Part shown: positions 25,501-32,896 of the stretch, in pieces | How positions within the stretch are numbered: the stretch's first letter is position 1 | How the letters are laid out: each line of letters opens with the position of its first letter | From: Pseudomonas farsensis | GTDB taxonomy: Bacteria; Pseudomonadota; Gammaproteobacteria; Pseudomonadales; Pseudomonadaceae | NCBI RefSeq assembly: GCF_014268805.2 | Contig: NZ_JABWRF020000004.1 | Location: forward strand, 310,001-374,000 | DNA: 64,000 nucleotides | Direction: 5' to 3' | The notes under the pieces: model-generated | Told to the model about the DNA's origin: nothing | Database searches by the model: none | Seen by the model: only the letters and a program-made list of their open reading frames with translations | Made by a program: the position numbers and the translations under genes

Positions 25501-27150
25501 TCAGGCGTTGACGCGTTCGCTGATGACTTGGCCAGCCTCCATCCGCACCAACTGATCGGCGCAATCGAAGTAACGATCATCATGCGAGATCACGATGATG
25601 GTCTTGCCCAGGCGTTGCAGATCGGGCAGCAGTTCGGTGTAGAACACTCTGCGGAACGTCGGGTCCTGGTCGGCGGCCCATTCATCGAACACCAGCACTG
25701 GGCGCCCCTCGACCCAGGCGTTGACCAATGCCAGGCGCTTACGCTGGCCGGTCGACAGGTCGGTGGTGCTGAAGCGTCCGTTCTCCACGCTGACCTTGTG
25801 GGCGATTTCCAGGCGGCGCAGATACTGATCAGCTTGTGCCGGTAGCGCCTGGTCGGCCTGGATAACGTCGTCGAACAGGTAGTAGTCGGCAAAGATGGTG
25901 GTGAACAGTTGGCGATAGTCGTCGCGGCTGGCGTGATCGACGGCCTGGCCATCGAGCTGGATCACTCCCTGTTGCGGTGCGTACAGCCCGAGCAGCAGCT
26001 TGATCAGCGTGGTCTTGCCGCAGCCATTTTCGCCAACGATGAATACGATTTCGCCTTGAGCGATCGTCAGGTTCACTGGGCCCAGGCGAAACGGTAGTTG
26101 CTCGCCGACCGGCGGGAATGCGTAGGTCACATCGCGCAGCTCCAGCTCTCGGATGCTGCGTCCGGTCTGCACTGGGGCGTCCAGCACCAGGTGTGGCTCG
26201 GGCGATGAGAACCGCTGCGAAAGCTCGGCAATACGGGCAAACGCGATCCGGGCCTTGCTCACGATTGGCAGGGTGCCGATCAGGTGCTCCAGCGGGCCTT
26301 TCATGTACAGCAGCACCAGCACGAAACCGCTCATCACGCTTTTGTCGTTGCTCGGCCAGAACGCCTGCAATGCCAACGCCAGACCAATGACTACGAAGAA
26401 CAGCATTGAGCCAAAGGCCTTGGCCACCACAAAGGTATTGATTGCCTTGACCTGGGTGCTGCAGATGAAATTGGCGGTGCCCACGATGCCTTGGTTGAAC
26501 ATACGCTTGCGCCGCGGGCGGTGGATGCGCAGTTCCTTGGCGCCTTCGGCGATGGCGCTATAGTTCTTCTGCAGCTCGTCCTCGGCTTCGCGCGCCGCCT
26601 CGAAACCGCGCAGCCCCCGCGATTGAGCGATGAACTGGGCGCTGCAGCCGATCACGATGGCTGCCAGCATCAACAGAAACATCGGCCAGGACAGCATTGC
26701 CAGGTAGCCCATGCAACCCAGTGTCACCGTCAGTGAAATCGCCAGCGGCGCGAAGGCGAAGGCGAAGTCGCTGATGGTGTCGACATCGTGGGTCAACACC
26801 GGGATAAGCCGGTGGGTACGGAAGCGCTCGATCTGTTCGATCGGGGCTGCCAGCACCTTCTCACCCAGTTCACGACGCAGTTTGGCAATGATGTTCTGGC
26901 CAACATGGTTAGTACCCATATCGGACAGGATGGTACTGAGCAGCGCCAGGGCACACAGCCCCGCGAAGCCCAGTACCAAACCCTGGCTCATGCCACCGTC
27001 GCTGTGCAGGCCGTTGTTGATGGTGGCCAGCAGGGCGGTGACACTCAGGCCACCGACCATGCCCAGCACTATCGACAGGGCGACCACCGGCCAGAACGGC
27101 CGCAGCAGCGCCAGCAGCTCGCGCATGGCGCCGCGGGGTTGATTGCTCAT
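25501..27150 (-). CDS. pvdE: Pyoverdine precursor ABC exporter PvdE
   Basis: This is a 549-residue ABC exporter half-transporter, the same length as P. aeruginosa PvdE from memory. The N-terminal membrane domain has several hydrophobic helices over the first 300 residues. The nucleotide-binding domain has Walker A GENGCGKTT near residue 373, the signature STGQRKR near 463, Walker B VLVFDE near 483 and a switch histidine in VISHDD. In the known pathway it moves the acylated ferribactin precursor across the inner membrane to the periplasm. The start at 27150 (MSNQPRGAM) was chosen because the longer frame upstream reads through pvdA in another frame and looks like shadow sequence. It lies 17 bases after the pvdA stop, so the two are probably one transcript. 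Confidence 0.95.
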   Translation of the reverse strand: MSNQPRGAMRELLALLRPFWPVVALSIVLGMVGGLSVTALLATINNGLHSDGGMSQGLVLGFAGLCALALLSTILSDMGTNHVGQNIIAKLRRELGEKVLAAPIEQIERFRTHRLIPVLTHDVDTISDFAFAFAPLAISLTVTLGCMGYLAMLSWPMFLLMLAAIVIGCSAQFIAQSRGLRGFEAAREAEDELQKNYSAIAEGAKELRIHRPRRKRMFNQGIVGTANFICSTQVKAINTFVVAKAFGSMLFFVVIGLALALQAFWPSNDKSVMSGFVLVLLYMKGPLEHLIGTLPIVSKARIAFARIAELSQRFSSPEPHLVLDAPVQTGRSIRELELRDVTYAFPPVGEQLPFRLGPVNLTIAQGEIVFIVGENGCGKTTLIKLLLGLYAPQQGVIQLDGQAVDHASRDDYRQLFTTIFADYYLFDDVIQADQALPAQADQYLRRLEIAHKVSVENGRFSTTDLSTGQRKRLALVNAWVEGRPVLVFDEWAADQDPTFRRVFYTELLPDLQRLGKTIIVISHDDRYFDCADQLVRMEAGQVISERVNA

Positions 27151-27167
27151 CGAAAGGTTTCCCGTGG

Positions 27168-28502
27168 TCAGGCGCTGGTTGCGCGCAGGGCGGTCGGGGC
27201 GTTGCTGGCCTGGTTGCCGAGGTGCTGGTACAGCGACTGGCCAATTTCCAGGGCGCGGGCCGGCAGTACCGAAAGCAGCGTGTCGGAAAGCCCGTGGGAG
27301 GCCTCGCAGAAGCCTTGCAGGTAAACGCCGGCAGCGAACTCGGGGCTGGCCAGGGCGCGGTAGTCGCGGTCCACCTCGAAGTCCTTGAGGTGCTGTTGCA
27401 GCGGCGCCAGCAGCTCGCGGTGCGAGCGGCGCTCGTAGCCGGTGGCCAGAATCACGGCGTCGTAGCGGTGGGTCTGGCGCACATCGGTGGCCAGGTCGCG
27501 CAGGGTCAGCTCGATACCTTCGGCAGTGTTGACCACTTGTTCGATATCGCGTCGGCACAGCACGTGGTGGCGATACTGATGGGCGACTTTCTGGCGATAC
27601 AGAATGCCGTAGATGCGCTCGATCAGGTCGACGTCGACCACCGAATAGTTGGTGTTGTGGTACTCGTTGACCAACTTTGCCCGCTCGGCGTGGGGCTGGT
27701 TGAACACCAGGTCGGTGTATTCAGGGGCGAAAATTTCGTTGACGAACGGGCTGTCGTCGGCAGGCTTGAGTGCCGAGGCGCGCAGGATCATGTCGACCTT
27801 CACCGACGGGAAACTGTCGTTCAGGTCGATGAACGCTTCGGCGGCGCTCTGGCCCGAGCCGATGACGGCAATGCGCATGGGCTTGCCCTGGGTGCACGGC
27901 AGTTTTTGCAGGCCGGCCAGGTATTGCGAGTGGTGGAACACCCGCGGGTCATCCTTGAATGCGCGGAACGCCTCTGGGATTTTCGGCGTGCCGCCACTGC
28001 CGACTACTACGGAGCGGGCACGGCGGGTGTATTCGCGGCCTTGCTGGTCACGCGAGACCAGGCGCAGGTGGTCGACCTTGCCATCGTTGAGTGCCGGCTC
28101 GATGCGCAGCACTTCTTCGCCATACACCGCCTGGGTGGCGAAATGGTCGGCGGCCCAGCGCAGGTAGTCGTTGAACTCCAGGCGGCACGGGTAGAAGGTG
28201 CCCAGGTTGATGAAGTCGGCCAGGCGCTGCTTCTGGTGCAGGTAGTTGACGAAACTGTAGGGGCTGGTGGGGTTGCGCAGCGACACCAGGTCCTTGAGGA
28301 AGGAAATCTGCAGCTCGCTCTGGGTGGCCAGGGTGTTGCCGTGCCAGCGGTAGTCGGTCTGCTTGTCGATGAACAGCGCGTCGAGGGCGTGGCCGTTGGT
28401 TTCGGCAAGCTCTTCCAAGGCGATTGCCAGCGCCAGGTTGGAAGGGCCGAAGCCGACCCCGATGAGGTCGTGGATGGTATCGGGCGAAGAGGTCTGGCTC
28501 AT
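27168..28502 (-). CDS. pvdA: L-ornithine N5-monooxygenase
   Basis: This 444-residue flavoprotein hydroxylates L-ornithine with NADPH and O2 to give N5-hydroxyornithine, the hydroxamate precursor loaded by the last NRPS module. The N-terminal FAD motif is GVGFGPSNLALA, the NADPH motif is AVIGSGQSAAEAF in the middle, and the late ATGY segment of the family is present (ILATGYERR). The start at 28502 is supported by AAGGAA a few bases upstream on the minus strand; a longer reading to 28721 would run through the promoter box and into pvdO. It has its own iron-starvation box and is followed closely by pvdE. It occupies the place between pvdO and pvdE that pvdF holds in P. aeruginosa, an arrangement worth noting. 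Confidence 0.96.
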   Translation of the reverse strand: MSQTSSPDTIHDLIGVGFGPSNLALAIALEELAETNGHALDALFIDKQTDYRWHGNTLATQSELQISFLKDLVSLRNPTSPYSFVNYLHQKQRLADFINLGTFYPCRLEFNDYLRWAADHFATQAVYGEEVLRIEPALNDGKVDHLRLVSRDQQGREYTRRARSVVVGSGGTPKIPEAFRAFKDDPRVFHHSQYLAGLQKLPCTQGKPMRIAVIGSGQSAAEAFIDLNDSFPSVKVDMILRASALKPADDSPFVNEIFAPEYTDLVFNQPHAERAKLVNEYHNTNYSVVDVDLIERIYGILYRQKVAHQYRHHVLCRRDIEQVVNTAEGIELTLRDLATDVRQTHRYDAVILATGYERRSHRELLAPLQQHLKDFEVDRDYRALASPEFAAGVYLQGFCEASHGLSDTLLSVLPARALEIGQSLYQHLGNQASNAPTALRATSA

Positions 28503-28576
28503 GGTTGCGGTTCCTTGGATGGTGGGTGGGGGCGCCGTAGGGGCACCCCCGGTCCTCTGCAAGTACACCGATAGGA

Positions 28577-28600
28577 ACGAGCCTGGGTTGGCAGAATTTA
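28577..28600 (-). promoter_or_regulatory. PvdS iron-starvation box for pvdA-pvdE
   Basis: On the minus strand TAAAT (28600-28596) and CGT (28579-28577) are separated by exactly 16 bases. This matches the known recognition pattern of the extracytoplasmic sigma factor PvdS. It lies 75 bases upstream of the pvdA start in the short pvdO-pvdA gap. Confidence 0.85.
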
Positions 28601-28614
28601 CCGCCGTACGGCGC

Positions 28615-29475
28615 TCAAAGTTCGCGGGCCACGCGCAGCCCAATCCAGTCGCCGCGGTTGGCAGGGTCGGCCTCATTGCGATTGCCCGAGCGTGAGAAAA
28701 TGGGTGCTTCGCCCCAGTCATTGCCGCGAATGCTCACCCGCTCGCAAGCGCCTTGCATCCAGGCGCTGCCGTCGCTGGGCGCGCCTTGGTAGGTGTCGTG
28801 GTAACAGTCGGCAACCCATTCGTAGACGTTGCCGTGCATGTCGTACATGCCGAAGGCGTTGGCCGGGAAACTGCCCACCGGAGAGCTGAAACTGAAACCG
28901 TCCTTGGGGCCGTAGACGTTGGCGTGCTGGCTGATTTCGAAGTTGGCGTCGGCTTCAAATGGGAACATGCCGGTACTACCTGCGCGGGCTGCGTACTCGC
29001 GCTGGGCTTCGCTGACCAGGCTGTAGCGCTGCCCGGTCGTTTTCGACAGCCATGCCGCGTAGTCCACGGCGTCGTGATAGCTCATGCACACTGCGGGTTG
29101 GCGTGGGCCCTGTTTGTAACTGGGCTTGCCATTGCGGCAGAGGCGTCCGGGGCGTTCGTCGCCGTCAGCGAGGGTGACGCCTGCCGCTTTCTGATAAGCC
29201 TCCCATTCCCCGGCAGTCACCTGGAAGCGGCTAATGGCAAAAGGCTTGGCGAAGGTCACCGGGTGCTGCGGGCTTTCGTCGTCCTGGCGGCCCATTTCAT
29301 CGTCCGGTGTGCCCATGGTGAACGTGCCGGCGGGCAGCACGACCATTTCCGGGCATGCCTTGCTGCAATCGCGAAACACGGTGCCGGGTTTGCCGGCAGG
29401 TTGTGCAGCCAGGGCTGGCAGGCTGCATAAGGCCACTGCGGCGGCCAAGGTCAGTCGATACAACGGTGCGTTCAT
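28615..29475 (-). CDS. pvdO: Periplasmic pyoverdine maturation protein PvdO (FGE-sulfatase fold)
   Basis: This 286-residue protein has a cleavable signal peptide (about residues 1-23, ending ALAA). It then has a formylglycine-generating-enzyme/SUMF1-like fold: MVVLPAGTFTMGT near residue 45, the HGNVYEWVADC motif near 215, and a C-terminal RSGNR...GLRVARE segment. In pyoverdine pathways PvdO acts in the periplasm on the chromophore, in the late oxidation from dihydropyoverdine. It is third in the pvdM-pvdN-pvdO series, 13 bases after pvdN, and is followed by the pvdA promoter. No separate iron box is seen in front of it, so it probably depends on the pvdM promoter. Confidence 0.94.
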   Translation of the reverse strand: MNAPLYRLTLAAAVALCSLPALAAQPAGKPGTVFRDCSKACPEMVVLPAGTFTMGTPDDEMGRQDDESPQHPVTFAKPFAISRFQVTAGEWEAYQKAAGVTLADGDERPGRLCRNGKPSYKQGPRQPAVCMSYHDAVDYAAWLSKTTGQRYSLVSEAQREYAARAGSTGMFPFEADANFEISQHANVYGPKDGFSFSSPVGSFPANAFGMYDMHGNVYEWVADCYHDTYQGAPSDGSAWMQGACERVSIRGNDWGEAPIFSRSGNRNEADPANRGDWIGLRVAREL

Positions 29476-29488
29476 GATGCTGCCTTGT

Positions 29489-30760
29489 TCAAAGTTGTTG
29501 GGTGATCAGGGCCATGGCGCGGTCGATCTGCTGTTCATCGTTGAGCAGGCTCGGCGCCAGGCGGATGACCGGGCCGACATCGCGGTACACCGCATCGCAC
29601 ATCACCTTGTTGGCGGTGAGGTGGGCGGCGACGGCGTCGGGGTCACGGTCCTTGATACGGAAGAAACTGAAGCCTGCCGAGTAGCGTTCGCTGCGCGGCG
29701 TCACCACCTGGATCTGCCGGTGCTCGCTCAGGCGCTCCTTGAACAGGCTGTTGAGTTGGTGGATGCGCTGCTGCACGTCGGCCTTGCCCAGTTGCAGGTG
29801 CAGCTTGAACGCTTCGCCTGCGGCCCAGCGGTGCTCGAAGGCGTGGTAGCCGCCTGGGGTCATGATGGTGGCGAAGTCTTCGTCGCGGGAGAACGTGGCG
29901 ATGGTCGGCGTAAGGTGTTCCATGCCGGTCGAGGCCGCGCAGATGATGCCGGTGCCGCGCGGGCCGAACATCCATTTGTGGGTGCCGGCAATGAAGTAGT
30001 CGCACTTGAAGTCGGCAAAGCGGGCGTTTTCGACCCCAAAGCCGTGCACGCCGTCGACCACATACAGAATACGCTCGGCTTCACTGCGGTTGCGGTTGTG
30101 CTGGCGCACCAGTTCGCCGATCTCGCCCACCGGCAGTTTGACGCCGCTGCCCGAATGCACCCAGGTCATGCCCAGCACCCGGGTGTGGGGTTTGATGGCT
30201 TTGTCCAAGGTGCTCAGCACCTGGTCGGTGGACACTGTCCAGGGGTCGTCGAACAGGCGGATGGTGCGCACTGCGGTGCCTTGGCGCTGGGTGCGGAAGG
30301 CCAGGGCCTTTTGCGCTGAATAATGCTCGTGCTCGGTGACCAGAATTTCCTGGCCAGCGCCGACTTGCAGGCCGCCGTAGATCAGCGCCAGGCCCTCGGT
30401 GGTGCTGCCGGTCAGCGCGATCTGCCGCGGACCGACTTCCAGGTAGCGCCCGGCCCACTCGCGCACCTCGTCTTCGCGCTGCCATTCGTACTGGCTTTCC
30501 CAGTCCATCAGCGCCGCCGGGTTGCGGTCCAGGTCGGCGCGGTGGCGGTCGATGGCCGCTTGCACCGGGCGCGGGTGAGCGGTGACCAGAAAGTTGGCGA
30601 AGTGGGCGATGCTTGGGTCCAGCGGGAACAGTTCACGCAGGTTGCGCCACTTCTCTGCACCACTCAGCGGTTTGCTGGCAGGGGTTTGCCCATGGGCCAG
30701 CAGTGGCAGGCTTGCGGCCAGTACGCTGGCCTGTTTGAGAAAGGTGCGGCGGTTGCTCAT
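29489..30760 (-). CDS. pvdN: Periplasmic PLP-dependent enzyme PvdN, Tat-exported
   Basis: This 423-residue class V aminotransferase-fold protein has a twin-arginine signal (SNRRTFLKQ followed by a hydrophobic stretch and LAHG). The Schiff-base lysine is readable in FIAGTHKWMFGPRG near residue 260. In known systems PvdN converts the side-chain glutamate of the pyoverdine chromophore in the periplasm, for example to the succinamide form. The start at 30760 places the Tat motif at the N terminus; a longer frame to 30871 adds residues with no signal-peptide character and overlaps the end of pvdM. It begins 10 bases after the pvdM stop, consistent with one transcript. Confidence 0.95.
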   Translation of the reverse strand: MSNRRTFLKQASVLAASLPLLAHGQTPASKPLSGAEKWRNLRELFPLDPSIAHFANFLVTAHPRPVQAAIDRHRADLDRNPAALMDWESQYEWQREDEVREWAGRYLEVGPRQIALTGSTTEGLALIYGGLQVGAGQEILVTEHEHYSAQKALAFRTQRQGTAVRTIRLFDDPWTVSTDQVLSTLDKAIKPHTRVLGMTWVHSGSGVKLPVGEIGELVRQHNRNRSEAERILYVVDGVHGFGVENARFADFKCDYFIAGTHKWMFGPRGTGIICAASTGMEHLTPTIATFSRDEDFATIMTPGGYHAFEHRWAAGEAFKLHLQLGKADVQQRIHQLNSLFKERLSEHRQIQVVTPRSERYSAGFSFFRIKDRDPDAVAAHLTANKVMCDAVYRDVGPVIRLAPSLLNDEQQIDRAMALITQQL

Positions 30761-30770
30761 CGGGTAATGC

Positions 30771-32117
30771 TCAGCGGTTGGCGACGGGGCGGGCGGATTT
30801 TTGTACCTGTTCCCAGGTGCGCAGGAAGTTGCCTGCCCAGAGCTTGGCGATGTCGGTTTCGCTGTAGCCACGGGTCAGCAGCTCGGCGGTGACGTTGCGG
30901 ATTTCGCTGACGTCCTTCCAGCCTTCCAGGCCGCCGCCGTCGTTGAAGTCCGAACTGATGCCGACGTGGTCGATACCGACTTTTTTTACGGTGTAGTCGA
31001 TGGCATCGACGTATTGCTTGAGGGTGGCCTTGGGTTCTTCTTCAAGGATGCCGTACAGGGAGCCTGCGTATTCGCCAAAGCGCGCCTCGGGCCAGATGGC
31101 GATGACGGCATCGCCTGGCATCAAGGCATTGGCCAGGCCTTGCAGCGGTTGCAGGTCAAAACGCGCGCGCAGCGCGTCGAGTTTGTCCAGCACCGGCTTG
31201 CTCAGGGGCTTGAGGTACTGGCCGAAACCGACCACCTGGATCACGCCGCCGCTGTCGCGGATCAGCTGCATTTCCTTGTCGGACAGGTTGCGCGGGATGT
31301 CCACCAGGGCGCGGGGCGCCGAGTGCGAAGCCACCAGCGGCGCGCGCGACAGGCGGGCGACGTCTTCAAGGGCCAGCGTGGACATTTGCGAGACGTCGAT
31401 GATCACCCCAAGGTCGTTCAGCCGCGCAACCGCCTGCTCGCCCAGCGGCGACAGCCCGCCCAAGGCGTCGGCGGTGTCGTTGAAGAACGGCAGCGGGCGC
31501 GACGAGTCGGCCCAGTCATTGTTGCCGGTGTAGCTGAAACCGAACATGCGCATGCCGCGCGCAGCCCACAGGTCGAGCTGGCTCAGGTCATGGCCCAGTG
31601 GGTAGGCGTTGAGCATACTGATGAAAATGGCGAACTTGCCTTCGCCATTGAGGCGGCGGAAATCTGCCGGGGTGTAGGCAATGCCGACCTGGTTGGGGAA
31701 GTCGCGGACCATGCCGGTGATGATCTTGTAGCGCACTTCCTGCTCGTGCCGGGCGGCGTCGACAAAGCCCGGGGTAGGGCGGTGCGGGGCGTTCTCGCCG
31801 TTCCAGATTTCCGGCCAGCCGAACACCGTCAGCGCGGCCCCCGACAGGCGACCCCGGCCAGCCTTGACCAGGTCGAACTGGCCTGCCCCGTCCTTGTCCA
31901 GCTCGTTGCCGGCGCTGCCCAGGTCCAGCGGCACGGTAACGTGGCTGTCGAACGACAGCATATGCTCATGCAGGGCTGTGGCCTGTTCGACGATCTTGTG
32001 CGGGTAGCCGGCGTCCTTTTGCTGCCAGTAGAGGTAGCCGGCGGCGCTGCCCAGGGCGACCGCCAGGGCCAGGGGCAGGCCGATGTACAGGGCTTTGCGG
32101 GAACGGGTCTTGGTCAT
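30771..32117 (-). CDS. pvdM: PvdM, membrane-anchored dipeptidase-fold maturation protein
   Basis: This is a 448-residue protein of the renal dipeptidase (peptidase M19) fold. It has an N-terminal anchor (basic TKTRSRK then a hydrophobic stretch of about 20) that places the rest in the periplasm. PvdM is known to be needed for ferribactin oxidation. The metal site looks broken: the family HxD motif reads HVT, the bridging glutamate region (usually EGGHA) reads SMLNAY, and the DVSH histidine is replaced (DVSQ). Only the first histidine and the later ASHS histidine remain. The ATG at 32117 fits the GCACGAG sequence six bases upstream better than the in-frame ATG at 32123. It is the first gene after an iron-starvation box. 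I expect a structural or partner role, not peptide hydrolysis. Confidence 0.93.
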   Translation of the reverse strand: MTKTRSRKALYIGLPLALAVALGSAAGYLYWQQKDAGYPHKIVEQATALHEHMLSFDSHVTVPLDLGSAGNELDKDGAGQFDLVKAGRGRLSGAALTVFGWPEIWNGENAPHRPTPGFVDAARHEQEVRYKIITGMVRDFPNQVGIAYTPADFRRLNGEGKFAIFISMLNAYPLGHDLSQLDLWAARGMRMFGFSYTGNNDWADSSRPLPFFNDTADALGGLSPLGEQAVARLNDLGVIIDVSQMSTLALEDVARLSRAPLVASHSAPRALVDIPRNLSDKEMQLIRDSGGVIQVVGFGQYLKPLSKPVLDKLDALRARFDLQPLQGLANALMPGDAVIAIWPEARFGEYAGSLYGILEEEPKATLKQYVDAIDYTVKKVGIDHVGISSDFNDGGGLEGWKDVSEIRNVTAELLTRGYSETDIAKLWAGNFLRTWEQVQKSARPVANR

Positions 32118-32195
32118 TGCCATCTCGTGCTGGGCTGATCGGAGCGCCCGGCCGGGGCCTTGACGGCACCCGGGCAGGGCTTGGGTATCAGGTGG

Positions 32196-32219
32196 ACGAA
32201 TGGGCGGCTGGCAAATTTA
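32196..32219 (-). promoter_or_regulatory. PvdS iron-starvation box for pvdM-pvdN-pvdO
   Basis: TAAAT (32219-32215) and CGT (32198-32196) on the minus strand are separated by 16 bases, the same spacing as the box before pvdA. It lies 78 bases upstream of the pvdM start, in the divergent gap with the FlxA-like gene. Confidence 0.85.
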
Positions 32220-32299
32220 TCGCGCGCTGGCGCTCAAGCCTGGCGTGGCGCTGCCGATAGTGCGCTTATCGACACGTCCAATTTACGGAGATCAGGGGC

Positions 32300-32740
32300 A
32301 TGGCAGGTATCAGTGGTATCAGCATCAGCAACCCGGCCGCCACCCAACCGCTCACCACAGCGGCTGCGGATGACAGCAGCGAAGGCAAGCAGACCTCGTT
32401 GCAGATCGACGGCACCGCGCTGGCGCTGGGGTCTTCGGTGACCGAGGCGCAAAAGAAGGCTGCGGCCAGCGAGCCGCAAAGCGACGAGCCTGCGCACATC
32501 AAGCAACTGCGCGAGATGATCAAAGAGTTGCAGAAACAGATGGCCGAAGAGCAGAAGCAACTGGCAGCGCTGATGGCGCAGAAGGTCGATGACAGTATCA
32601 AGCTGCCGCAGGTCATGGCTAAGCAGGCCAGCATCGCCACCTTGAGCGGCCAGATCCAGGCGGCCACCGCGCAGTTGCTGCAGGCCCTGGTCAAGCTCGG
32701 TAGCGGCAGCTCGGGCAGTATGGTCGACACCCAGGCCTGA
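32300..32740 (+). CDS. FlxA-like coiled-coil protein
   Basis: This is a 146-residue soluble protein. A low-complexity, Ala/Ser/Thr-rich N terminus (residues 1-60) is followed by a strongly charged heptad region (about 66-95, with repeated K, E and Q and leucines at coiled-coil spacing) and a second Ala/Gln-rich helix. This resembles the FlxA-like family of small coiled-coil proteins; the function is not established. No signal peptide or membrane segment is seen. GGAG lies upstream at a usable distance from the ATG at 32300. It is divergent from pvdM across about 180 bases, but only the pvdM side shows an iron box. Confidence 0.75.
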   Translation: MAGISGISISNPAATQPLTTAAADDSSEGKQTSLQIDGTALALGSSVTEAQKKAAASEPQSDEPAHIKQLREMIKELQKQMAEEQKQLAALMAQKVDDSIKLPQVMAKQASIATLSGQIQAATAQLLQALVKLGSGSSGSMVDTQA

Positions 32741-32896
32741 ACCCGCCTGGCGGCGCCAATGACCGGGTTCAGCAACTGGCCCGGTCAGGCCCGCCCGTCC
32801 GTGAGTATCAGCGCTGCAAACACCCAGCAACACTTCCCGGCAAAAATCCCGGATAATGCGCGGCATTTTCCGCCCCGCTTTCTGGTACCCCTTCGC

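Noticed and set aside
27150..27558. N-terminal extension of PvdE by 136 residues
   Set aside because: The extension is Arg/Pro-rich out-of-frame pvdA sequence; the ATG at 27150 gives the standard PvdE length.
30801..32138. Plus-strand 445-codon frame opposite pvdM (and 27222-28574 opposite pvdA)
   Set aside because: pvdM and pvdA are clear on the minus strand; the opposite frames are shadows.
32761..32786. Hairpin GACCGGG/CCCGGTC after the FlxA-like gene as a terminator
   Set aside because: Seven pairs with a 12-base loop and no T run; too weak to call.
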